A DNA stretch of 64,000 nt from Tolypothrix sp. FACHB-123 (GTDB lineage: Bacteria > Cyanobacteriota > Cyanobacteriia > Cyanobacteriales > Nostocaceae), in NCBI RefSeq assembly GCF_014697075.1, contig NZ_JACJRE010000002.1, positions 124,001 to 188,000 of the forward strand. The letters are read 5' to 3'. Below are positions 8,135 to 15,881 of this stretch, piece by piece. Numbering within the stretch: the stretch's first letter is position 1; every line of letters begins with the position of its first letter. A program made the position numbers and the translations under genes. A model generated the notes under the pieces. That model saw nothing but the letters and a program-made list of their open reading frames with translations. It had not been told where the DNA came from and ran no database searches.

Positions 8135-9691
8135 ATGACAGACACAGCAACTAGCACTACAGCCAGCCTCAATAAGTTCGAGAAATTCAAGGCTGAAAAA
8201 GATGGACTTACCGTTAAAGGTGAGATAGAGAAATTTGCTAACCTTGGCTGGGAAGCAATGGATGAAACAGATCGCGATCATCGCCTCAAGTGGGTGGGCG
8301 TGTTTTTTCGCCCAGTCACCCCTGGTAAATTTATGATGCGGATGCGGATACCCAACGGTATTCTCAGCAGCGATCAAATGCGGGTGTTAGCGGAAGTATT
8401 GCAGCGTTACGGTGATGATGGTAGTGCTGACATTACCACGCGCCAGAATATCCAATTACGGGGTATTAGAATTGAAGATTTGCCCGAAATCTTCAATAAA
8501 ATGCAAGCCGTTGGTTTAACCAGCGTGCAATCAGGGATGGATAACATCCGCAACATCACAGGCGATCCGGTGGCGGGGTTAGATGCGGATGAGTTATTTG
8601 ATACGCGGGAATTGGTGCAACAAATTCAGGATATGCTGACCAACAAAGGTCAAGGTAATCCAGAGTTTACCAATCTTCCCCGTAAGTTTAATATTGCCAT
8701 TACAGGTGGTCGAGATAACTCCGTCCATGCCGAAATTAACGATTTAGCATTTGTTCCGGCGTTTAAAGAAGGTATATTCGGCTTTAATATCCTTGTAGGT
8801 GGTTTTTTCTCAGCCAAGCGTTGTGAAGCAGCGATTCCCTTAAATGCTTGGGTTGCACCAGCAGATGTAGTTGCAGTCTGTAGAGCAATTGTAGAAGTAT
8901 TTCGTGACAATGGCTTACGTGCTAATCGCCAAAAAGCGCGGCTGATGTGGTTAATTGACGAGTGGGGTTTAGATAAATTCCGCGTGGAAGTCGAACACCG
9001 TTTAGGTAAATCATTTTTATCCGCAGCACCAAAAGATGAAATCGACTGGGAAAAGCGCGATCATGTTGGTATATATAAACAAAAGCAAGCAGGGTTAAAT
9101 TACGTAGGTTTACATATTCCTGTCGGGCGGTTTTACGCTGGAGATATGTTTGAAATTGCCCGGTTAGCCTCAGTTTACGGCAATGGGGAAATCAGGTTGA
9201 CAGTAGAACAGAACGTGATTATTCCCAACATTCCCGATTCGCGGTTAGCAACATTTTTAACTGAACCACTACTAGAAAGATTTGCCATTAATCCAGGGTT
9301 ATTAACGCGATCGCTAGTTTCTTGCACAGGCGCACAATTTTGCAACTTTGCCTTGATAGAAACCAAAAACCGCGCCTTAGCCACCATTCAAGCCTTGGAA
9401 TCCGAGTTAATTCTCACTCGTCCCGTCCGCATTCACTGGACTGGCTGTCCTAACTCCTGCGGACAACCACAAGTAGCCGACATCGGTTTAATGGGAACTA
9501 AAACCCGCAAAAATGGCAAAACCTTGGAAGGAGTTGACATTTATATGGGCGGTAAAGTCGGCAAAGATGCCCATTTGGGAACATGCGTGACCAAAGGTAT
9601 ACCCTGCGAAGATTTGCAGCCAGTTCTACAAGATTTACTGATCGAGCACTTTGGGGCAAAACGCAAGCAAGAAGCCTTAGTTACGTATTAG
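8135..9691 (+). CDS. nirA: ferredoxin-nitrite reductase
   Basis: NirA reduces nitrite to ammonium with six electrons from ferredoxin, using a [4Fe-4S] cluster bridged to siroheme. The 518-residue protein shows the two-fold repeated nitrite/sulfite reductase architecture. The cluster cysteines are at positions 397, 403, 438 and 442 (CTGAQFC and CPNSC). It is the first gene of the nitrate-assimilation operon, under the NtcA promoter above. The start codon ATG 8135 follows GAGAGTCAGCTC, only a modest ribosome site. The stop is followed after three bases by the ATG of the repeat frame at 9695, which allows translational coupling. Confidence 0.97.
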   Translation: MTDTATSTTASLNKFEKFKAEKDGLTVKGEIEKFANLGWEAMDETDRDHRLKWVGVFFRPVTPGKFMMRMRIPNGILSSDQMRVLAEVLQRYGDDGSADITTRQNIQLRGIRIEDLPEIFNKMQAVGLTSVQSGMDNIRNITGDPVAGLDADELFDTRELVQQIQDMLTNKGQGNPEFTNLPRKFNIAITGGRDNSVHAEINDLAFVPAFKEGIFGFNILVGGFFSAKRCEAAIPLNAWVAPADVVAVCRAIVEVFRDNGLRANRQKARLMWLIDEWGLDKFRVEVEHRLGKSFLSAAPKDEIDWEKRDHVGIYKQKQAGLNYVGLHIPVGRFYAGDMFEIARLASVYGNGEIRLTVEQNVIIPNIPDSRLATFLTEPLLERFAINPGLLTRSLVSCTGAQFCNFALIETKNRALATIQALESELILTRPVRIHWTGCPNSCGQPQVADIGLMGTKTRKNGKTLEGVDIYMGGKVGKDAHLGTCVTKGIPCEDLQPVLQDLLIEHFGAKRKQEALVTY

Positions 9692-9694
9692 GGC

Positions 9695-9980
9695 ATGGCG
9701 CATGAGTACTCCGAAATAGCAAATGAGTATTCCAAAGTAACAAATGGATACTCAGAAGTAACAAATGGATACTCAGAAGTAACAAATGAGTACGCCGAAA
9801 TAACAAATGGATACTCAGAAGTAACAAATGGATATTCCGAAGTAACAAATGGATACTCCGAAGTAACAAATGGATATTCCGAAGTAACAAATGAATACTC
9901 AGAAGTAACAAATGAATACTCAGAAGTAACAAATGGATACTCAGAAGTAACAAATGAGTACGCCGAAATAACAAATGAAG
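9695..9980. repeat. 21-bp minisatellite in the nir operon
   Basis: About 13 full copies of a 21-bp unit (three heptamers long) plus a partial copy, with 0-4 substitutions per copy. It fills most of the nirA-nrtA gap and would be transcribed with the operon. Copy number is likely to vary between strains. Confidence 0.9.
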
Positions 9981-10012
9981 GAAGGGGAATTGGGAAAACA
10001 CTCAATGCCTAA
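9695..10012 (+). CDS. tandem heptapeptide-repeat ORF (21-bp repeat) between nirA and nrtA
   Basis: A 21-bp unit is repeated about 13 times without indels and gives an open frame of 105 residues. The consensus is TNGYSEV, with variants NEYSEV and NEYAEI and a short non-repeat tail (GRGIGKTLNA). The ATG lies three bases after the nirA stop, so ribosomes ending nirA could restart here. Differences between copies are synonymous (TAC/TAT, TCA/TCC, GAA/GAG) or mild (Val/Ile, Ser/Ala, Gly/Glu), and no stop appears. Because 21 is a multiple of three, other frames are also open, including two on the minus strand, so openness alone does not prove coding. It may be a noncoding minisatellite or a small repeat protein. 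I know no family for it. Confidence 0.4.
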   Translation: MAHEYSEIANEYSKVTNGYSEVTNGYSEVTNEYAEITNGYSEVTNGYSEVTNGYSEVTNGYSEVTNEYSEVTNEYSEVTNGYSEVTNEYAEITNEGRGIGKTLNA

Positions 10013-10020
10013 TGCCCCAT

Positions 10021-10060
10021 GACAACTAACAACTGATAACTAACAACTGACAACTAACAA
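10021..10060. repeat. STRR cluster directly upstream of nrtA
   Basis: CAACTAA, CAACTGA and related heptamers run without a gap to the ATG of nrtA at 10061. There is no Shine-Dalgarno sequence. Confidence 0.8.
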
Positions 10061-11386
10061 ATGACGAATCTCTCACGTAGACAATTTATTTTCACTTCCA
10101 CCGCAGCAGCAGCAACTTCTATTTTGGCTAATGCTTGCTCTTCTGGTAATTCCAATTCAAGCACAACAGGAGAACAAGCACCTTCGGCGGCTCCAGCAGC
10201 TAATGTCTCTACAGCAGCTAACGCACCTAAAGTTGAAACAACCAAAGCCAAGTTAGGATTTATCCCCCTGACAGACGCCGCGCCTCTGATTATTGCTAAA
10301 GAAAAGGGCTTCTTTGCTAAATACGGCATGACTGATGTCGAGGTGATCAAGCAAAAATCTTGGCCTGTCACCCGCGATAACCTGAAAATTGGCTCATCTG
10401 GCGATGGTATCGATGGGGCGCACATTCTCAGCCCCATGCCTTACCTGATGACAATTAACGATAAAGTGCCCATGTATCTCTTAGCGCGGTTAAATACTAA
10501 CGGTCAAGCTATCTCTGTTGCCAATAAACTGAAAGATTTTAAAGTCGGCTTAGAAAGTAAAGCTTTAAAAGAGGCTGCGGACAAAGCCAAAGCTGATAAA
10601 AAATCCATGAAAATGGCGATCACTTTTCCTGGTGGTACCCATGATTTATGGATGCGCTATTGGTTAGCGGCTGGCGGGATTAATCCCGATCAAGATGTGG
10701 TTTTAGAACCTGTACCACCACCACAAATGGTAGCAAATATGAAAGTTGGTACAGTTGATGCTTTTTGTGTAGGCGAACCTTGGAATGCTCAATTGGTAAG
10801 CCAAAAGTTAGGTTATACAGCTTTAGTTACAGGCGAATTGTGGAAAGATCACCCAGAAAAAGCCTTCGCTATGCGTAAAGATTGGGTTGATAAAAATCCT
10901 AACGCCGCACAAGCATTATTAATGGCAGTTTTAGAAGCTCAACAATGGTGCGATAAAGCAGAAAATAAAGAAGAAATGTGCAAAATCTGCGCCGATCGCA
11001 AATACTTTAATGTTGCCGCAGCAGATATTTTAGAAAGGTCTAAAGGTAATATTGACTACGGTGATGGACGCACAGAGAAAAATTTCGCCAATAGCATGAA
11101 ATTCTGGGCTGATAATGCTTCTTATCCTTATAAGAGTCACGATACTTGGTTTTTAACAGAAGATATTCGCTGGGGATATTTGCCAAAAGATACCAAAGTT
11201 AAAGAAATTGTCGATCAAGTAAATAGAGAAGACTTATGGAAAAAAGCCGCCCAAGCAATTAATGTACCTGCTGCGGAAATTCCTACTAGTAGTTCGCGGG
11301 GAGTTGAGACTTTCTTTGATGGTGTGAAATTTGACCCAGAGAAACCAGAAGAATATCTCAATAGTTTGAAGATTAAGAAAGTTTAA
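10061..11386 (+). CDS. nrtA: nitrate/nitrite ABC transporter substrate-binding protein
   Basis: NrtA is the periplasmic, membrane-anchored nitrate/nitrite-binding subunit of the NrtABCD transporter. The 441-residue protein begins with a twin-arginine signal (SRRQF), a hydrophobic stretch and a lipobox (LANAC). A Ser/Thr/Ala-rich linker follows, then the NrtA/SsuA-type binding domain (LGFIPLTDAAPLIIAKEKGFF and TVDAFCVGEPWN). The start is fixed by the family even though STRR heptamers, not a ribosome site, stand before it. It is the second recognised gene of the operon and the partner of nrtB, nrtC and nrtD downstream. Confidence 0.96.
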   Translation: MTNLSRRQFIFTSTAAAATSILANACSSGNSNSSTTGEQAPSAAPAANVSTAANAPKVETTKAKLGFIPLTDAAPLIIAKEKGFFAKYGMTDVEVIKQKSWPVTRDNLKIGSSGDGIDGAHILSPMPYLMTINDKVPMYLLARLNTNGQAISVANKLKDFKVGLESKALKEAADKAKADKKSMKMAITFPGGTHDLWMRYWLAAGGINPDQDVVLEPVPPPQMVANMKVGTVDAFCVGEPWNAQLVSQKLGYTALVTGELWKDHPEKAFAMRKDWVDKNPNAAQALLMAVLEAQQWCDKAENKEEMCKICADRKYFNVAAADILERSKGNIDYGDGRTEKNFANSMKFWADNASYPYKSHDTWFLTEDIRWGYLPKDTKVKEIVDQVNREDLWKKAAQAINVPAAEIPTSSSRGVETFFDGVKFDPEKPEEYLNSLKIKKV

Positions 11387-11443
11387 TTATAACTGCGATC
11401 GCTGTTTGTTGAATCAACTAAAATTACACAGGAGAAAAGAAAA

Positions 11444-12283
11444 ATGACAGCTGTTGCGGGCAGTCGAATTAGCAAAAAAAAGTCCCAAAAAGCTATTAGT
11501 AAATTATTCTGGCAAAAAGTTGCGCCACCAATAGCAGCACTAGCAGTTTTTCTGGTGATTTGGCAGTTACTTTGTTTAAATCCTAGCTTTAAGTTACCAG
11601 GCCCCATTGAAACATTCCAAGAAACTTGGAACCCGTTTATTATTCATCCATTTTTTGATAATGGTGAAAGTGATAAAGGTTTAGGTTGGCAAATTCTCAA
11701 TAGTTTAGGTCGAGTCGGTTTAGGATTTTCTCTAGCAGCAATTGTTGGTATTAGCTTAGGAATTATCATCGGTGCTAATCCCTTACTATTTAATGCTGTA
11801 GATCCCCTATTCCAAGTATTGCGAACTGTACCACCTCTGGCATGGTTACCTATTTCCTTAGCAGCATTTCAACAAGCTAACCCTTCAGCAATTTTCGTGA
11901 TTTTCATTACCTCGATTTGGCCGATTATTATTAACACTACAGTCGGCGTACAACAAATTCCCCAAGACTACGTGAATGTGGCGAGAGTTTTACGTCTCAA
12001 AGGCTTAAAATATTTCTGGAAAATCGTATTTCCCGCTACAGTTCCTTATATCTTCACAGGCTTACGTATCGGGATTGGTTTATCTTGGTTAGCAATTGTC
12101 GCAGCAGAAATGTTAGTTGGTGGTGTGGGGATTGGTTCATTTATTTGGGATGCCTATAACACCACGACAGACACCAATTTAAGTGAGATTATCTTAGCCC
12201 TCATCTACGTCGGTTTAGTTGGCTTGCTATTAGATAGAATTGTCGGTTTTATCGCTAGCAAAGTTGTAGCAGAGCAGAAGTAG
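11444..12283 (+). CDS. nrtB: nitrate/nitrite ABC transporter permease
   Basis: A 279-residue inner-membrane permease of the nitrate/sulfonate/taurine family with about six hydrophobic spans. The cytoplasmic loop that docks the ATPases is visible as VARVLRLKGLKYFWKIVFPA. The start at ATG 11444 has a good ribosome site (ACAGGAGAAAAG). It lies 57 bases after nrtA and 99 bases before nrtC, in one operon. Two copies would form the channel in the NrtABCD complex. Confidence 0.96.
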   Translation: MTAVAGSRISKKKSQKAISKLFWQKVAPPIAALAVFLVIWQLLCLNPSFKLPGPIETFQETWNPFIIHPFFDNGESDKGLGWQILNSLGRVGLGFSLAAIVGISLGIIIGANPLLFNAVDPLFQVLRTVPPLAWLPISLAAFQQANPSAIFVIFITSIWPIIINTTVGVQQIPQDYVNVARVLRLKGLKYFWKIVFPATVPYIFTGLRIGIGLSWLAIVAAEMLVGGVGIGSFIWDAYNTTTDTNLSEIILALIYVGLVGLLLDRIVGFIASKVVAEQK

Positions 12284-12382
12284 TCAATAGTCAAAAGTCA
12301 ATAGTCAAAAGTAGATTATTGACTCTTGGTTAATGACGAATTACGAATTACGAATTACGAATTACGAATTACGAATTAAAAA
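12284..12382. repeat. STRR clusters between nrtB and nrtC
   Basis: AGTCAAT/AGTCAAA heptamers (12284-12312) are followed by about six copies of GAATTAC (12335-12377), which end five bases before the nrtC ATG. The region where a ribosome site is expected consists of the repeat. Confidence 0.85.
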
Positions 12383-14371
12383 ATGACTACTTTTGTAGAA
12401 GTTGATCACGTTGATCGGGTATTTGATTTACCAAATGGCAGCAAATATATTGCCCTCAAAAATATTGAATTAAAAATTCAACAAGGGGAATTTGTTTCCC
12501 TAATTGGACATTCTGGTTGCGGTAAATCTACCTTACTAAATATCATCGCAGGTTTAGATCAAGCCAGTATTGGTGGTGTGACTTTAGAAGGGCGAGAAGT
12601 TAGAGAACCCAGCCCAGACAGAATGGTAGTGTTTCAAAATTACTCCCTGCTTCCTTGGTTGACAGTACGGGAAAACATCGCCCTAGCTGTGGATGAAGTT
12701 TATAAGGATCAGCCCAAAGGTGAAAGACGGGGGATCGTCGAAGAACATATCGACATGGTGGGGCTACGCCTCGCCGCTAATAAACGCCCCAGCGAATTAT
12801 CTGGAGGAATGAAACAGCGAGTGGCGATCGCGCGTGCATTGGCTACCCGTCCCAAGTTGTTATTGCTAGATGAACCCTTTGGTGCTTTGGATGCCTTAAC
12901 AAGGGGTAGTTTGCAAGCGCAACTAATGAAAATTTGCAACGAACACAACGTTACCTGCGTAATGGTGACACATGATGTGGATGAAGCGTTATTGTTGAGC
13001 GATCGCATCGTCATGCTTACCAATGGCCCAGAAGCCCACATTGGACAAATTCTCGAAGTCCCCATCCCCCGCCCCCGCCAGCGTTTAGAAGTCGTAAATC
13101 ATCCCAGTTACTACAATCTGCGGAACGAAATGATTTACTTCCTCAACCAGCAAAAACAAGCTAAAAAGCGCAAAGCTGCACAAACTCAAGCACCTGTCAT
13201 CATCTCCCGCAACGGCTTAGAAAAGGTCAATTTAGACATCGGCTTTTTACCCCTCACCGATGCTGCACCCTTAATCGTGGCTCAAGAAAAAGGCTTCTTT
13301 GCCCAGTATGGCTTAGAACAAATCACCCTCAACCGCGAAACCAGTTGGAAAGACATCGCCAAAGGTGTTGGTACCGGGAGATTAGATGCAGCCCAAATGG
13401 TAGCTGCTATGCCCCTCGCCCTGACTTTAGGCGCTGGTGGTAAAAAGTCGATTCCTGTAGTCAACGCCTTAAATCTTTCCCGCAACGCTAACGCCATCAC
13501 CTTAAGCAAAAGATTGTATAGCCAAGGCGTGAGAACCCTAGCTGACTTAAAAACAGCAATTAACGCTTCTCCCGACAAAATCCTGACTTTGGGAATCGTC
13601 CATCCCACATCCATGCAGAACCTAATTCTACGTTACTGGTTAGCATCTGGGAGAATCGATCCCGACACAGATGTTAGCCTGACAGTGATCCCCCCAACAG
13701 AGATGGTTTCCCAACTCAAAGCCGGAAATATTGACGGTTACTGTGCTGGCGAACCTTGGAACTACCGTGCTGTCCATGAAGATATTGGCTTTGTCGCTGC
13801 TACCGCCTTAGAAATTTGGTCAGGACAGCCAAAAAAAGTTCTGGGAGTGCGGGAAGAATGGGCGCAGAAATATCCAGAAACTTATTTAGCTTTAGTTAAA
13901 GCACTGTTAGAAGCCTGTAAATACTGCGACGACTTCCGCAACCGCGAAGAAATTGTCGAATTAATCTGTCGTCCTGAGTACCTGAATACCAATCCTGCAT
14001 ACGTCCGTCCTGGTTTTACCGATCCCTACGATCGCGGTGACGGTACAGCACCCCAAGAATTAGTCAGATATAACCAGTTTTACCTGAATCAAACCAACTA
14101 TCCCAACCGCACCGAATTGTTATGGATGGTAACCCAGCTAGCACGTTGGGGTTTAGTCAGCTTCCCCAAAAACTGGGTAGAAGTAATTGACAGAGTATGC
14201 CGCACAGACATATTCGGCGCAGCTGCACGCGACCTCGGCATTCTCGACATCGGTCAAGACGATCCCATTCATTTATTTGATGGTAAAATTTTTAACCCAT
14301 CAGAGCCACTAGAATACCTCAACAGCTTGGAAATCAAACGCCAAGTCCGTGTTGAAGAAGTATTTATGTAG
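12383..14371 (+). CDS. nrtC: nitrate ABC transporter ATPase fused to an NrtA-like domain
   Basis: NrtC couples an ABC ATPase domain (residues about 1-255; P-loop GHSGCGKST at 42-50, signature LSGGMKQR, Walker B LLLLDEP) to a C-terminal domain homologous to NrtA (from about residue 278; LDIGFLPLTDAAPLIVAQEK and DGYCAGEPWNY). In cyanobacteria this cytoplasmic C-terminal domain is a regulatory module that mediates ammonium inhibition of uptake. The 662-residue length is normal. It pairs with NrtD to make the asymmetric ATPase dimer. GAATTAC repeats abut its start. Confidence 0.96.
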   Translation: MTTFVEVDHVDRVFDLPNGSKYIALKNIELKIQQGEFVSLIGHSGCGKSTLLNIIAGLDQASIGGVTLEGREVREPSPDRMVVFQNYSLLPWLTVRENIALAVDEVYKDQPKGERRGIVEEHIDMVGLRLAANKRPSELSGGMKQRVAIARALATRPKLLLLDEPFGALDALTRGSLQAQLMKICNEHNVTCVMVTHDVDEALLLSDRIVMLTNGPEAHIGQILEVPIPRPRQRLEVVNHPSYYNLRNEMIYFLNQQKQAKKRKAAQTQAPVIISRNGLEKVNLDIGFLPLTDAAPLIVAQEKGFFAQYGLEQITLNRETSWKDIAKGVGTGRLDAAQMVAAMPLALTLGAGGKKSIPVVNALNLSRNANAITLSKRLYSQGVRTLADLKTAINASPDKILTLGIVHPTSMQNLILRYWLASGRIDPDTDVSLTVIPPTEMVSQLKAGNIDGYCAGEPWNYRAVHEDIGFVAATALEIWSGQPKKVLGVREEWAQKYPETYLALVKALLEACKYCDDFRNREEIVELICRPEYLNTNPAYVRPGFTDPYDRGDGTAPQELVRYNQFYLNQTNYPNRTELLWMVTQLARWGLVSFPKNWVEVIDRVCRTDIFGAAARDLGILDIGQDDPIHLFDGKIFNPSEPLEYLNSLEIKRQVRVEEVFM

Positions 14372-14541
14372 TCAAGAGTCAATGGTCAATGGTCAATGGT
14401 CAATCGCATCAATTTTACTAAGTAAACTCACTCTCTCTTTGTTCTTATTTTCTTTCTTTCTTCGTGTACTTCGCGTCTTGGCGGTTCGTTTTTTTATCTC
14501 TAAAAACAATGCGACGAACCATTAACCTCATCTCTCTGTGT

Positions 14542-14593
14542 CCTCTGTGTCTCTGCGGTTAATAAATTCTTTTGAACCACAGAGACGCAGAGG
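14542..14593. repeat. imperfect inverted repeat in the nrtC-nrtD gap
   Basis: CCTCTGTGTCTCTGCGGTT (14542-14560) pairs with AACCACAGAGACGCAGAGG (14575-14593) with two mismatches and a 14-base loop. The same sequence style is scattered through many cyanobacterial genomes. It lies inside the 268-base gap in the operon and could pause transcription or protect the upstream mRNA. Confidence 0.75.
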
Positions 14594-14639
14594 CGCAGAG
14601 AAGAGATTTTACAAAAACTAGCTTAAATATCAAATAACC

Positions 14640-15488
14640 ATGCAAACAGCCAAAAAAACCACCAACACAACCCAAACCAACCACCTACAAACAAAGAAAG
14701 CCGAAAACTTTCTCGTAATTGAAGGCGTCAGCAAAATTTACCCCACCCCCGAAGGCCCTTACACCGTATTAGATGGAATTGACCTAAAAGTTCGTGAAGG
14801 TGAATTTGTTTGCATCATTGGTCATTCTGGCTGCGGTAAATCAACTTTACTCAACATGATTTCCGGGTTCAACACCCCCACCGATGGCGTAGTTCTCCTA
14901 CAAGACCAACCCATCACCGAACCAGGCCCCGATAGAATGATGGTATTCCAAAACTATTGCCTTTTGCCTTGGCTGAATGTCTTTGAAAACGTTTACCTGG
15001 CGGTAGATTCAGTATTTCCAAAAAAACCCCAAGCCGAAAAAAGAGCAATTGTCAGAGAACATTTAGCGATGGTAGGCTTAACAGAAGCGGCTGATAAAAA
15101 ACCCAGCCAAATTTCTGGGGGAATGAAACAGCGAGTTGCGATCGCTCGCGCTCTTTCTATCCGTCCGCAAGTTCTGATTCTCGATGAACCCTTTGGCGCA
15201 TTAGACGCTATCACCAAAGAAGAATTACAAGAAGAACTACTGCAAATCTGGCGCGATCATCAAGTTACCGTCTTGATGATTACCCATGACATAGATGAAG
15301 CTCTATTCTTAGCCGACAGAGTAGTCATGATGACAAATGGCCCATCTGCGCAAATTGGGGAAATTTTAGATATTCCCTTCGCCCGTCCCCGCAATCGTCG
15401 CCGCATCATGGAAGACCCAGAATATTATAACTTGCGGAACTATGCTCTCGACTTTTTGTATCGCCGTTTCGCTCACGATGATGAGTAA
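14640..15488 (+). CDS. nrtD: nitrate ABC transporter ATPase
   Basis: A 282-residue single-domain ABC ATPase of the nitrate/sulfonate family (P-loop GHSGCGKST at 61-69, Q-loop MVFQNYCLLPW, signature ISGGMKQR, Walker B VLILDEP). It is the partner of NrtC. The N-terminal 25 residues are Thr/Asn/Lys-rich and not conserved-looking. The 268-base gap after nrtC is unusually long for this operon and contains an inverted repeat. No separate NtcA box is visible, so cotranscription from nirA is assumed. Confidence 0.95.
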   Translation: MQTAKKTTNTTQTNHLQTKKAENFLVIEGVSKIYPTPEGPYTVLDGIDLKVREGEFVCIIGHSGCGKSTLLNMISGFNTPTDGVVLLQDQPITEPGPDRMMVFQNYCLLPWLNVFENVYLAVDSVFPKKPQAEKRAIVREHLAMVGLTEAADKKPSQISGGMKQRVAIARALSIRPQVLILDEPFGALDAITKEELQEELLQIWRDHQVTVLMITHDIDEALFLADRVVMMTNGPSAQIGEILDIPFARPRNRRRIMEDPEYYNLRNYALDFLYRRFAHDDE

Positions 15489-15530
15489 TCAAAATTAGAA
15501 AAATCTTTGGCAATGGTATTGAATAATCTA

Positions 15531-15590
15531 GCCTGCGCAGGCAGGCTTTGTAATGATAGCCCCAGGCTTCCAGCCTGAGGGCGTTAATCT
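15531..15590. repeat. dispersed repeat, copy 1
   Basis: GCCTGCGCAGGCAGGCTTTG followed after a few bases by a CAGGCTTCCAGCCTG palindrome and GGGCGTTAAT. A diverged copy lies at 21262-21320. Both can fold into two successive hairpins. Repeats of this form are common between genes in Nostocales. Confidence 0.75.
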
Positions 15591-15670
15591 GTAGCCTCAC
15601 ATAGAATTGCTAGAAGTATGATTTTTAACGCATAGCTCCAATGCCATTTTTACATTAATACCAACAAACT

Positions 15671-15712
15671 GTAATTGTAGATACAAATCAACCTGCTAGG
15701 TAAGCATAATTT
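15671..15712 (+). promoter_or_regulatory. NtcA-activated promoter of nrtP
   Basis: GTAATTGTAGATAC (15671-15684) matches GTA-N8-TAC. Exactly 22 bases later comes TAATTT (15707-15712), a TAN3T minus-10 box. Transcription would start near 15719 with a leader of about 160 bases. This gives the nrtP-narB part its own nitrogen-controlled start, separate from nirA. Confidence 0.85.
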
Positions 15713-15881
15713 AGTATTAACAACATCTTACGTACTCCCTCAAATTTCCTGAATCAGGGAGTAAGAATTTTAGATTTAAATCCAGCACCAATAAATAACG
15801 AAAAATATCTGAATTGAACAGGGTAATTAAACAATTATCCCTGTATTCTTCCATGCAATTTTGTACTTGAGGAAACTTTGA

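Noticed and set aside
9681-10005. Two long minus-strand frames across the 21-bp repeat
   Set aside because: They are open only because the repeat unit is a multiple of three and has no stop in those frames. They are antisense to the operon and have no ribosome site.
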